Under the pieces are notes generated by a model. The model did no database searches. It was not told the DNA's origin and worked only from the letters and a program-made list of their open reading frames with translations. Of a DNA stretch of 64,000 bases, positions 32,316 to 45,700 are shown piece after piece; the stretch's first letter is position 1, and every line of letters starts with the position of its first letter. The DNA lies in NCBI GenBank assembly GCA_016165875.1, contig JABBOT010000001.1, positions 40,848,252 to 40,912,251 on the forward strand, given 5' to 3'. The stretch is from Acanthopleura granulata (lineage: Eukaryota > Mollusca > Polyplacophora > Chitonida > Chitonidae). The position numbers and the translations under genes are program-made.

Positions 32316-34107
32316 ACAGTAGGTGGGATTCTGATAACAGATTGGCATGACAATCATACATGTAGGTTGGATTCTGCTAACAGATTGGCATGACAATCAT
32401 ACATGTAGGTTGGATTCTGATAACAGATTGTCATGACAATCATACATGTAGGTTGGATTCTGATAACAGATTGGCATGACAATCATACATGTAGGTTGGA
32501 TTCTGATAACAGATTGGCATGACAATCATACATGTAGGTTGGATTCTGATAACAGATTGTCATGACAATCATACAGTAGGTGGGATTCTGATAACAGATT
32601 GTCATGACAATCATACATGTAGGTTGGATTCTGATAACAGATTGGCATGACAATCATACATGTAGGTTGGATTCTGATAACAGATTGGCATGACAATCAT
32701 ACATGTAGGTTGGATTCTGATAACAGATTGGCATGACAATCATACAGTAGGTGGGATTCTGATAACAGATTGTCATGACAATCATACAGTAGGTGGGATT
32801 CTGATAACAGATTGGCATGACAATCATACATGTAGGTGGGATTCTGATAACAGATTGGCATGACAATCATACATGTAGGTTGGATTCTGATAACAGATTG
32901 TCATGACAATCATACATGTAGGTTGGATTCTGATAGATTGTCATGACAATCATACAGTAGGTGGGATTCTGATAACAGATTGGCATGACAATCATACATG
33001 TAGGTTAGATTCTGATAACAGATTGGCATGACAATCATACATGTAGGTTGGATTCTGATAACAGATTGGCATGACAATCATACAGTAGGTGGGATTCTGA
33101 TAACAGATTGGCATGACAATCATACATGTAGGTTGGATTCTGATAACAGATTGGCATGACAATCATACATGTAGGTTGGATTCTGATAACAGATTGTCAT
33201 GACAATCATACATGTAGGTTGGATTCTGATAACAGATTGTCATGACAATCATACATGTAGGTTGGATTCTGATAACAGATTGTCATGACAATCATACAGT
33301 AGGTGGGATTCTGATAACAGATTGGCATGACAATCATACATGTAGGTTGGATTCTGATAACAGATTGGCATGACAATCATACAGTAGGTTGGATTCTGAT
33401 AACAGATTGTCATGACAATCATACAGTAGGTGGGATTCTGATAACAGATTGGCATGACAATCATACAGTAGGTGGGATTCTGATAACAGATTGGCATGAC
33501 AATCATACATGTAGGTTGGATTCTGATAACAGATTGTCATGACAATCATACATGTAGGTTGGATTCTGATAGATTGTCATGACAATCATACAGTAGGTGG
33601 GATTCTGATAACAGATTGGCATGACAATCATACATGTAGGTTAGATTCTGATAACAGATTGGCATGACAATCATATATGTAGGTTGGATTCTGATAACAG
33701 ATTGGCATGACAATCATACAGTAGGTGGGATTCTGATAACAAATTGTCATGACAATCATACATGTAGGTTGGATTCTGATAGATTGTCATGACAATCATA
33801 CAGTAAGTGGGATTCTGATAACAGATTGTCATGACAATCATACAGTAGGTGGGATTCTGATAACAGATTGGCATGACAATCATACATGTAGGTTAGATTC
33901 TGATAACAGATTGGCATGACAATCATACATGTAGGTTGGATTCTGATAACAGATTGGCATGACAATCATACATGTAGGTTGGATTCTGATAACAGATTGG
34001 CATGACAATCATACAGTAGGTGGGATTCTGATAACAGATTGTCATGACAATCATACAGTAGGTGGGATTCTGATAACAGATTGTCATGACAATCATACAT
34101 GTAGCCT
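32316..34107. repeat. large minisatellite, 41/43-bp units, about 42 copies
   Basis: The unit is ACATGTAGGTTGGATTCTGA followed by TAACAGATTG[G/T]CATGACAATCAT (43 bp), with a 41-bp form beginning ACAGTAGGTGGG. Two binary variants (CATGTAGGTTGG or CAGTAGGTGGG; TTGGCAT or TTGTCAT) are mixed along the array. A deleted unit lacking AACA (CTGATAGATTG) recurs near 32935, 33571 and 33781 within longer shared blocks, showing higher-order duplication. The T form contains the perfect 16-bp palindrome GATTGTCATGACAATC. All frames over it are artefacts. Confidence 0.97.
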
Positions 34108-35189
34108 TACAAATGGGAAAACATGTACATTTGTTTCAGGTTGAGAAAGGAATTAGTGAGCGCTTGATGCATGGCAGATGCGATTATCTTTTAAATCTCA
34201 GTATGTGCCACAGTTCTGGTTGAGCTTTAAAAGACTGTCACTTATGCTATATATATACATATTGACCATCTGAAAGTGCACCATAAATCAAATCTGAAAT
34301 AAGTCTTAAAGTAAAAAGACAGCTCATGACAAGCACTGTACATTATAAAAAAGTTTATGAAAGTCTCTCTTGAAGGTGAAAACCCGTTTGAAATTGTATG
34401 AATTTGTAGCCGAATTATCTTTGTTTGAAGTGTAGAGTACTCTCCTGCTGACTGGGGATCAGAATACCCCCATGCTTTTAAGCTTATGAGGGACTGACCA
34501 ACCAGAGAGCTTGGAGATATCAGGTGTTTATAAGCTGTGACAAATGTTCTGAGTTTTCTGTCAATGAAACATGTAATAACAGTTACAAAACACTGTTTTA
34601 ATATTAGATGTTTTAATTATAACAAGTGCATGGGTGAACAACACTGCAAAGTATTTCCACACCACTGTGTTGTGGTGGTAGTACGTTTCTTGATCATTGT
34701 CAGGTTATAAACTGACATACATACTTAAGTTACAAACACAACCCTAACAGCATACAAGTCTCAGGTGACAAGAGTGTTCCGCGCTTGGAACAATTACGTC
34801 ACAGCCTAGACATTAAATGGTTGCGTTTCATGCTAGTCGATGGATCACTGTCAAATGTCAGTTGCCGCTGTTGTAGTAGCTGTTAGAAAAAAATACTTAA
34901 GCGAAATAAAGATAATACTCTTCAACCTTTGCGGGCAAACTTAACTTAGAACATGAGCTGTCTTTCACTGAAAGAATGATGACAATCTAGAGCTCGTAAC
35001 ACAAATTATCATTCCAGCCAGTCTGTGGGCATCACATATTTTATAACACAAATTTGATACTCTTTCCCCTACAACAACAGCATAGGCCCACGCTGACTTG
35101 ACTGTCGTTCTCTTGCACTGCACGAGAACTACATTTCATATCACTTTGCCCATGCAAATCGTCATTGCAAAGGCAGAACTGAATTGTAG
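34108..35189. other. gene-free interval
   Basis: AT-rich DNA. No exon, SINE or tandem array found. Confidence 0.5.
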
Positions 35190-35191
35190 AC

Positions 35192-35777
35192 TACTGCAAT
35201 TCTTCAACCATATTGTATGTTTGCAAGGTGTTCATAGAAGCATATTCTGAAGGCATTGTTCTATGTTGACTGATAAAATTATACTTTTTGTGAAGCAATG
35301 AAACTGGTCAATTCAACCAAATTCAAATTCAAATCAAAAATGTGCATAAATTACACTGAAAGTTGCTCTTTCATGTGCAAAAAGGTTAAGGATTTAAGGT
35401 ACACAGCTTTGATCCGCATCACTTTTGGTGGGAAAAGTTCCCCAGCATGACTTTAATATGCAAGTAGTCCCAGATACCAAGCCAATACAAACATTCGAGG
35501 CTGATTACACAAAGTGATTTCTTGACTGATAAAATTATACTTTTTGTGAAGCAATGAAACTGGTCAATTCAACCAAATTCAAATTCAAATCAAAAATGTG
35601 CATAAATTACACTGAAAGTTGCTCTTTCATGTGCAAAAAGGTTAAGGACTTAAGGTACACAGCTTTGATCTGCATCACTTTTGGTGGGAAAAGTTCCCCA
35701 GCATGACTTTAATATGCAAGTAGTCCCAGACAGCCAAGCCAATACAAACATTCGAGGCTGATTACACAAAGTGATTT
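35192..35777 (+). repeat. 256-bp tandem duplication within a dispersed repeat
   Basis: 35266-35521 and 35522-35777 are nearly identical units, starting TTGACTGATAAAATTATACT and ending CACAAAGTGATTTC. Upstream phrases (GACTACTGCAATTCTTCAAC at about 35192) continue the same dispersed family, which recurs at 54460-54660. The very low divergence makes the local duplication recent. Confidence 0.9.
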
Positions 35778-36489
35778 CTGAATAGAGTCAAAACTTACAG
35801 TATTTTGGGGTATAAAAATGTAAAAATTAGCTTTTAAATCAAATTTTAATTTTGGGCAGCATCACAAACGCCTTTAAGGAATCGGCCCCTGGAAGTAAAA
35901 GCATGAGGTAGGTTTCTCTTGCGTAAAAACAATATCTACTGTACACCTGTCATGCAGACAACTGTAACCCTTAGCCTTAAAGTGTATCAGAATCATTAAC
36001 CTATCTAAAAACTGCAGTTCTTACAAAAAAGCTCACTGTTACTTGTGAAAAATAAAACACAAGTCGTATAAAGGCCATGATTCCTAATAATTACAGAAAA
36101 AGATATTCAACAAAAGCTGTACATAACAAAAAGGTAAAACAAGAAACATATTTACATATATACAGGCATATATACACGTTATAAGTTTCAGTTAACATTC
36201 CCATCTATGTCAGCATAATAAGTCTTGAGCTCATTACAACATACACTGATGGTTCTTCAAATAAAATAACCGTATGCAATTGCTTACACTAGGCCAGACT
36301 GTGTTGACTATGGAAATTATCTTGCCCATTTGCACTACTACACGTACTAGTGAAAGAAGGATTGGTGAAACTAACTGTAAATCTAAAATGTCCTGTCCTA
36401 ATGGTGACAAATGTGATTCAATTTGCTAGAATACTGAAGTGGCCATTATCACAATAGTGATGATAGACAACCTGACTCTTTCTTCTGCT

Positions 36490-36648
36490 TCCTAACGTAC
36501 ATGGGAAGGTCTGCCAGCAACCTGCCGATGGTCGTGGGTTTCTCTTGGGCTCTGCTCGGTTTCTTCCCACCATAATGCTGGCCACCATCGTATAAGTGAA
36601 ATATTCTTGAGTACTTTGTGAAACACCAATCAAATAAATAAATAAATC
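36490..36648 (+). mobile_element. tRNA-derived SINE, 3' part
   Basis: Core CTGCCAGCAACCTGCCGATG, then CCCACCATAATGCTGGCC and the end ATATTCTTGAGTAC..AACACCAATCAAATAAATAAAT. It lies just past the ETAA1 stop, probably in or beyond its 3' UTR, antisense to the gene. Confidence 0.85.
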
Positions 36649-36762
36649 TTGCTTCAGTACAGACTATTTCCAGAACTATGTTCTGAGAGACAAAAAATAT
36701 TGTTCAGATCTTACGCCACTTACCCTAAAAACATGAAAAATTGACCAAACATTGCATAAAGG

Positions 36763-39700
36763 TCAAAATAAAGGTTTATAATGCTTAGATGAAGTTCTCA
36801 ATGCTGGTTTCTTCTTTTGTAGCTGGAGGTTTTTTTTCCGTCTTTCCATGGCCGCTATTTTCTTCTTCTGGATCTCGTCAGGGGTACATTTAAACACTGG
36901 GCTTTTGCAGCCTTGGCTGGCTTGTGTGGCTTGAACTGTTAAAAACAAAAGGCAGTGTAAAAGACACAAAACAATAGCAAAACATGTTCACTTGTGCTCA
37001 TAAACATGACTGAGTACTGCTATTTAACTGATTTACCTTTTTAGATGGCTAATTTCCCAACAACCTTTTTCTTCAATTGATTTTCGGATTAACAAAAAGC
37101 AAAGGAAACTTTCAGGACACAATCAACAAAACTACCATACTTAAAGTAGGATTGATTGATTTATTTCATTGGTGTTTAATACTGTACTCAAGAATATTTC
37201 ACTTATACCACAGTGGCCAGCATCATGGTGGGAGGAAACCGGGCAGAGCCAAGGGGAAATCCACAGGTTGCTGGCAGATTCTCTCACGAACGGCCAGTGA
37301 GGAAGCAAGCATGAGTTGGACTTGAACTCACACCCACCACATTGGTGATAGGCACCCTGGTTATTTTGCTGCACTAGCACGCTTGCCCCCTCGGCCAAAG
37401 AGGCACCCTTCAAGTGGTAAGGTTGACAAGGCAAATCATGTTGTTCATCAATTCGGAATCTCCTTGCACTGTTAGTCTTCATGTTATGTTTCAGTCTTAA
37501 GTTACAACAAATACAAGGCCATGTCTTGGAGTAAGTGTTTTTCAAACTTCTAATGAATTAAAAATTATTAAAGGTATTATGACATTTTTGATGGAACTAG
37601 ATTAAGACTTCACCCTATGCTTAGGAAAAGTCAGGCCAACACCCTTGGAGAATCAAAGTGCAAGCCATGACTTTAGGAAGGCTTGTCCAACAATATGACC
37701 ACAAGCCCAATTTTCATCCATTCATAAACTAATAGAACAGCTGTACTGAGCTTGCTCTTTCAAATTAAATATTGGGAAACGTCATAATCAAGGCAAACAT
37801 GATTTGACAGTCTATTTATACATACTTTCCACTTCATCCAACATTGCCATAACTTCTGGATTTGATAGCTCATCATCATTCATAAATGAATCATTAAACT
37901 CTAGCTGTGTATCTGCAAAATAATAATAATCTGTCATGTATATGGAAGCTTTGCCTTGCTTTCTTTTTTGTATTTTACGATGTACTTCAGTTATGCTGCA
38001 TGGCATGTCATGGGATCAGTATGTCAAGAACTTGAGAAAGTATACAGCAGATGACAAGCAAGTTTGTCTCACATTTGAAAGAACATGCATCAAGTCATGA
38101 AAACAACATTAAAGACTGAGTAACTACAAATGAACCAACCTTTCACATCATTGGAGGACGTTTTCATCAAGTTAGTGGACACAACAGGCACTGGCTTCCC
38201 TGTACTTCCACTACTACTGGAGGTTCTACTGTGTACATTTGTGATAGGTTTAAGGGCACTAGTATTGTTGGTGCCTAGTTTGGGGGCACCAGCATTGACG
38301 GTGCCTGATTTGAAAGCATGAGAATTCAAGGTGTCAGGTTTGTGCACAATAGGATTGGGGGTGCCAGGTTTGGGAACACTAGCATTGAGGGTGCAAGATT
38401 TGAGGGCACCCGCAGTGAGGGTGTCAGGTTTGTGGCCACCAGAACTGACATTGCCAGGTTTGTGGTCACCAGCATTGACAGTACCAGGTTTGAGAGCACC
38501 AGAATTGAGGGTTCCATGTTTGTGGGCACAAGAATTGAGGGTTCCATATTTTGGGGCACCAGAATTGAGTGTGCCACATTTGTGGGTGACAGGATTGAGG
38601 GTTCCAAGTTTGTGGGCACAAGAATTGAGGGTTCCAGGTTTGTGTGCACCAGAATTGACGGTTCCAGGTTTGTGGACAACAGGGTTCAGGGTTCCAGGTT
38701 TGCAGGCAGCAGGATTAAGGATTCCTGGTTTGGGGCCAGAACTGACAGGGCCAGGTTTGGGGCCACCAGAACTTATGGTGCCAAGTTTGGGGCCACCAAA
38801 ACTCATATTGCCAGTTTTGGGGCCACCAGAACTGATCGTGCCAGGTTTGGAAATTGAAGTTGACTTGAAGTGGTATTTTCCTCTCTGGCTCTGTGTGACA
38901 GAGATCTGGCTAGGAGTAAATGAAGATTTCGTTGAACACCTCAACTCTGAGGATGACCTGTGACCAAGACCCTGTAAAGCAAGATCAAGTTCCATCTTGG
39001 AAACTGTGCATGTCGTGTTTTTGCTGTCTGATATTTTAGGCGGTTCATTTACGTGATTTTCCATTTCTGGCTTAGCCGGAAGAGGTTGGTTCTGTTGATT
39101 TAATCTATGACTGGTTATCACTTGTTTAGCACTTGTCCTAGAATTGATGCCAGCACTCTGATAATGAGTGACAGTGGTGTTTTTAGTTCCCTCCATTACA
39201 CCCATGTCAAACTGGCTATCAAGGATTTCATCTGGTTCCGCCAGCTCACACAGAAGGTCATCCGTCAGACTGGTGTTGAACATGGAGGCATCAACAGAGG
39301 ACCTCCGTCGTCGACCGTTTCTGGGAGAGGGCACATAATCAAAAGGCTTCGGTAATCCTGACATAACCTTGTTTGTCGATTCGCCACTAGTCACATCCTG
39401 CCCACTTCCTCTAGCAACAACACTGTTTGGAACATTTGTCTTGTTTCCTGTCCTGTAAAAGCTGAATGTAACCGGTTTGCTGACTACTGCACCACTTCCT
39501 CTAGATGTGCTTGTGTTGCCCTTGTTAGCAGTTGAAAGACTGCTGTGTGGTACAGCTGCATTTCCAACCAAACCCATGATACTTCCATTTCTAGGACTTA
39601 CAGTCATACTGGGAAACGTATTGTGTCTTTTAAAGGAGCATCCAGCAGGAGTGTTTCTTTTTTGATGGAGTATTTGTGAACTGGGTATCACCTCAGTCTT

Positions 39701-42700
39701 GTTAGGTTCTGCTGCTGGGGAAGAAATACAGGGAATGCCACAAGAAGTATTCCTCATCTGGCCATTAAATCTAGAGCTGCTATTCAAATCCACATTTCTC
39801 TTCCAGCCTTGGTTTTCATTCTTATTTCTAGATAATGAAAGACTGCTTGACCTGTCACTAGACATCGCTGCAACTGAACTTTTTGCTGTACTGTTGGATG
39901 GTTTCAGGTTGTCAAACCTATTCCCTGGTCTGTAAGGGACAGACACACTAGCTCTTATGGTACTATGCAAATCCACACCACTGTAAGTGCCTTCATATCC
40001 AACAAATGCTTCTCTTAAAGACTTTGCAGGTAAATTTTTCTCACTTGTGACATCTGAACTTCCATTCTGCATTATCTGTGTTGAAGTCATACAAGGCGCT
40101 TCCGCAAAACGTTTTGTTTTCATCAGTGGTGCTGAAGGCGAGTTCATAAGAGATTTTCTCTTTGTTAGTCGTGATGTGGGCTGGGGTGTCGGGGAACAAA
40201 CATCAAGAGTGGCTGCCTTCATCAGGAGTGAATCATTAGCAAACAGATCATCATCACTCCAGTTATCTTCCAACACATCTTCAGCCACAGCCTGCAAGTT
40301 CCCGGTCACCGGGCTGCTGATCCCTGATGTCATATCAGAATTCAACTCCCTCTTGCAACTGAGATCCTCTGAGTTCTCGAACAAATCTTTGGATGCATAA
40401 CTGGTGGGTTTCGCCTCATGTTGGACAAACGTAGTCGCCTGATCATCAACTTCAGTTTCTTCTTCAACAGGTAATAGCTTCGGGGACCCAGGTGATACCC
40501 TGATAGCAACAAATCGTACAAACACATCATGAATCTTTCACACCAAGACAGACTGATTGATTTATTAATTAATTCACTGATATTTAATGTCATACTCAAG
40601 AATATTTCACTTATACCAGAGAAGTCAGTTTTGTGGGTGTTCAAGAGGAAACTTAGTGGAAAGCCAAGAGTAAACCACCAGCTTTTGAAAAGTAACTTTC
40701 CTCACTCGTGGCATCCAGATTTTCTTTAGCACGGCGATCAGAGTGTCTGTACCATATTGGTTCAAGGCAAGCAATCTCAGACAGACTTCATGTGAGACCA
40801 TCTAAACTGCTAAAATGTGTATTTAATTTATTTCAGTTCCTCTTAGGCCGTAGCCCTAAGACCACAATGGCGTCCTCATGACAATGCAGGACACTAATCT
40901 TGACAATCACAGATTTTATAGCCAGACATAGGCTTAGCCAGAATATGAAAGCATCTCATTTGTCAACTTTATCCTACTTTTCCTATTTCTCCCATGTTAA
41001 TTTAATACTGTGTCAAAGACACTCAGACACCACCCCGGCTAAAGCTATGTAGCCAGATGATAATTTAAGGTTCAAAAAATGTGGTCGCCAACTCGCCATC
41101 AGGACCAAATTCAGATACTATGCCGAGTAAATACAGTAATTTACTCGCCTTCAAGGCAAATTTTTCATTGACTTACTTGCCACATTGGCGACAAAGAAAA
41201 TGTGAATCAGTAAACAGCGGGAATTGCTCTACAGGAGCTGTCACTGACTAGGCCCTGAGCCGATACCCCTTCCAAGTATTGTCCTATTCACACTGGCTCA
41301 ACCACGTGATGGTTTTGTGTATTTAAAAGTTATGCCCTGGGACGATATACAGGAGCAGTAGAAGTGGAGAGGCACCTGGCGGACACGAGAGATTTGGACA
41401 TGCTGCTTCCTTAACTTTGTTGTGTGCCAAAGGCGAATTGTCAAATCAACTGTTTCGGCCTGTGTTCGTTCCTGACGTTCGCAATTTCATGTGCAATTTA
41501 AATTAGGTGGAAATAACCAATATCTCCAAGGTACCAGAGCCAGGTACATGTAATACCAGGCTAACAGCAAAAGCAAGTGGATTTTAATTTCTTTTTCTTT
41601 ACAATCGAATTGGCGAGTCGTGTTTCATATTTACTCACTAACAGGCTCCTAAATAAAAAACAAATTTTTGAACACTGAATTCAGCAGTTGCTGTGTACAA
41701 TGCAAGCCACTGAGGTGCACATAATGGCTTTAAAAACACTGGTACTGTATATACTTTTACCTCAACTGATTACTATTTAGGGAAATCGCCAAAACCTCCT
41801 CTCTTGCATCTGTGAAACAAAGAACCAAAGATATTAATACATGTAATTAATATTACAGAGCGAAACTCTTTAATTATGGTAAAAAAGGCTAGTGACCAGA
41901 GTAATCCCTTTAAAATAAATGTCTGACACAAACTGGCCATGATTTTGGGTTCCGGGTTTAGGATTTTCTCGTTTTCTTATGGCACGGTTTCATCCACATT
42001 ATAAATACCTTCGTGTCTGTGCAATGCCATGTTGAGTTTTTCTAAAAGTTCATCAGCACACTGATCTGAAGCCAGACAAGATGGCTTCCGCACACGCCTT
42101 CTCCTATCTGACCTGAAATATCCAAAAATCAAGACGTATAACATGATCAGCAAAACCATGGGTTGTGACCCAAAAAAAATAAAAAAAAAAATTCTGAATT
42201 TGTATTGACTGTAGAGAGTAGATTTATATGTTATGTTTTTTTTCATAAATAACATCTTCAACAGCTATGTTTGTGAAAAAAAAACATCAATTTCCTAAAT
42301 GGGGGCCTCCTTGAGCGAGCGGGCTAGTGCGCTGGTGCAGTGTAATGACACAGGAGCCTCTCACCAACGTGGTCGCTTTGAGTTTAAGCCCAGCTTATGC
42401 TGGTTTCCTCTCTGGCTGTACAGGGGAAGGTTTACCAGCGACCTGCAGATGGTCATGGGTTTCCCCAGGCTCTGCCTGTATTCCTCCCACCATAATGCTG
42501 GCTACCGACCAATAAGTGAAGTATCCTTGAGTACGACATAAACCAATCAAATAAATAAATCAATTTCCTAAGTCCCCTAGGTCTTTTTCTCCCTAACCTG
42601 TAGTAAAACTGAGGAAGTGTACTCTGCAGGAAGATGGTTAGAGCTTACCGCCGCTGGACATTATTCCTGAAGGGTTTAGTGTGGCCATTGTCATCTTTGC

Positions 42701-45700
42701 TGCTCATCCACAACCCAAGGAGAGGTTCTGTGGTGCTGGGGCCATCCTCTGTCTGCAAGTACAACACAGAAGAGGTGTTATACTTGATACAGTAGCTACA
42801 AACTAAGAAATGTTAATTACACCACACCTTTCGGCACATTTTCTTGTTACCACGAAACAACGCTTACAACCATTACATTGCAGCAGGACTGAAAAGCCAT
42901 GACACTTTTTCATGAGCTTTCAAGAACATAATATACTACATGTATGTTCTAGCATATTCACTGACCATTCAATTTAAGCAATAACTTATCACCTATTACT
43001 ATTCTGAAGGTCTTATCCTAAAATAAACTCTTTTTTACAAGGAAAAACCCCACAAAATTTCAAAAAAGTGCATTTAAAACTTATGGCACCTTAGGTTTTG
43101 CATAGTTTACCTCATCAGCTAATTTCTTCACAATGTCAGCAACCTCGGATCTCAAGAACTGGCCACGATCTGTCAAGACAAAAACAGAATATCAATGTCA
43201 GTGTTTCAATAAAACATATGTTGAGTGTTCTCATATGAAATATGTTATGAAAAATGTTACATATTACATCTCCACTTTGTTGGCAAAACAACAAATATTA
43301 ATTTTCTTACGGAAAAATGTGACAGACATCCTGAGAATGGTATATTGAAATTTTTAATACATATGGCAAGAAAAATTTTGACAAAGAGCAGTAACAGTCC
43401 TAGAATAAAAGGACTGTTTTCCAGCGGGGCCTGTTACTTCAACAAAATACCTAGCACAGAGCAGATGTTTTACTTGAAGAATACCGTAGTTTCTCCATAA
43501 TATGGGAAGCTTTTGGGCTAACTGTATACCACGATGCCTTGCGAGGGTTGTTGTCTTAAGTCATAAACTCTCAGTGAGGAGTATAGTAGATTACCAGTAA
43601 TCAGTTACTGACAGTCCATACTTTCGTTACGCCTCATTAGCAGGCCGAGACGGGAGACCACCTGGCAGGTTGTGAAAAGTTTCACTTTTTGTGCCACTGT
43701 AAGCTATACACACATTGATATGCATACAAACTGCAACATCAGACAAAACCTGCAATTAGAGGAAACTAATGGCTTGGCCTTTAGAAGAATTCATCAGTCT
43801 GCGAAGTAATAGCTTTTGGTATCACTGGAAATGTATTTGTAATTTTAAAAGTTGAATTACAAAGCAACTGTGGTTAAATCGTGTTCAATTTCTTGCCGTA
43901 CAGATCACTAAAATTTTTTTCATATAATTTTCAAATTCGTATGTAATCAAGTAAAAAAATGTAAGTATCTACAGATTGAAGGATATTGTCTGGGATTTCT
44001 AAATATATTTACAAAATTGAAATGTGTGAACCTTGTTTTTTTCCATAAAGATTTAGTGTATTTTTTCACTAAATGACCTAGAGCCTCAGTAAGTGTACAT
44101 ACATATGGTTTGACAAAGTTTGTAAATCCACACGTATGTCCATCAGAGTGAAATACCATGTCAATGACTCGATACAGACTGACCATAATATACATCAGTA
44201 TTTCTCGGTGCCAGTGAATTGTTTTAAATTTGAATCAAATGTTCATCTAGCTTGTACTGTATAGTGAGAGAGAGAAGAAATGAAAGTGGTGTAGGCCTCT
44301 GATTGAGGGAACTTGATGTAGAGCTTCCAATAAACACATCAAAGTTGCAAATTCAGTACAATCTCAGTAGGGTTCGCGGTCTGGAAGCTTTGAAGTTACC
44401 AGGTGTCCGTTGAACTTGATTGAACTGGTCGTCTCACATCTAATGATGGAGGTTACAATACTCTTGAAACACGGGTATGTGTACTGGTCCCAATTTCTAG
44501 TCTTTCCTAATACAAGATACTCACTCTTATCATTGCCAGCGACACCTCAGAAAAAAAAAATATCAAAGGCTTGCAGGATTTCCATGAAGTTGTCTGTAAA
44601 CTGAAGGACTACAACCCATCACTTATTGACAGGTAATTTGCATAAGAATACGACTGGGTGCAGCCACGGGAAACCTTCACACCTGTGTGAGTTCATTCTA
44701 TTGCAAATATACACTCGACTGTATCCTAAAACTGGATTTTGCAGTGTTCACAGAATTCAAGCTTGGATATACCTGTGAAAAAATGAAACTTTTCTGCTAT
44801 ACATGAACTTTATGAAGTTATGAAGTATTCTTTTTTTTTACCATGACAGTTGTGGGTTTGAATTTTTGTGTATAACATGCAGAACACGGGTATGGATGAG
44901 CAAGCAATGGCAAGATTTTATGCTGATAGTGAAAGATTAATTATAAAATAGAAGTGAATTATCAAGTACATGTACATACTGGTAAGTGTTTCTTTTTGCC
45001 TTGTCACTTCCATGAGAACTGTAGGTGAAAAAAAGTTGGCTGAAAATTACGACCCCTGTATAACAACAACTACAGCTGCTGATCCCGGCATTCAGTTAAA
45101 TTACCCTGCCGTCGGTCTGCTCTTTATAATAGGATGTGAATTCATAAATTTGACATAAATCTGAATTAATTTGAGATCTACAAGATTGTGGGCGAAAACC
45201 ATTGCACTTACTGCAAAATAGGAGCCCATTTGAAAACTTTTTCGGGCACGAAATCATGTGCCCACACTGTGTCGACGCGGTGTACAATTTTCATTAGGCT
45301 ATATTTTGGCATATTGTATAAAGACTATGAATTTCCTGGATAGACTGGGCTGTTGTGTAGGCCAGTGTATATAGCCTTGCTGGCAGGCCAATACCACCTG
45401 CTGTGAGCAGGCAAGGGGGACCGGCGTGATCTTCCTGGCTTACTTCAGGGTGTCTCAATTATAGGTCGTCCCATTTTATGGAGAAATTACAGCACATCAT
45501 GTACTGGTATATATATTGGTCTCACAGATAAACTGATGGTGTGAATGAACTCACATCTTTTCAGCTGTAGCAGCGCCTCGGGTGAATTGCAATCCCATCT
45601 GACATCTATCTGAGAATCTGCAGGTTGAGAACACATGAACAGGTCCTCCTTACACAGCCCCATCTTGGCCAGCTCTTGTCTGGGGGTCACAGCCAACTCC

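Noticed and set aside
32316..34107. CRISPR-like array
   Set aside because: Units abut directly with no unique spacers, and the context is an animal genome.
38318..38963. Plus-strand frames of 179 and 210 codons opposite ETAA1
   Set aside because: They are antisense shadows of the 30-bp in-frame repeat. The minus frame has matching splice junctions and ETAA1 motifs.
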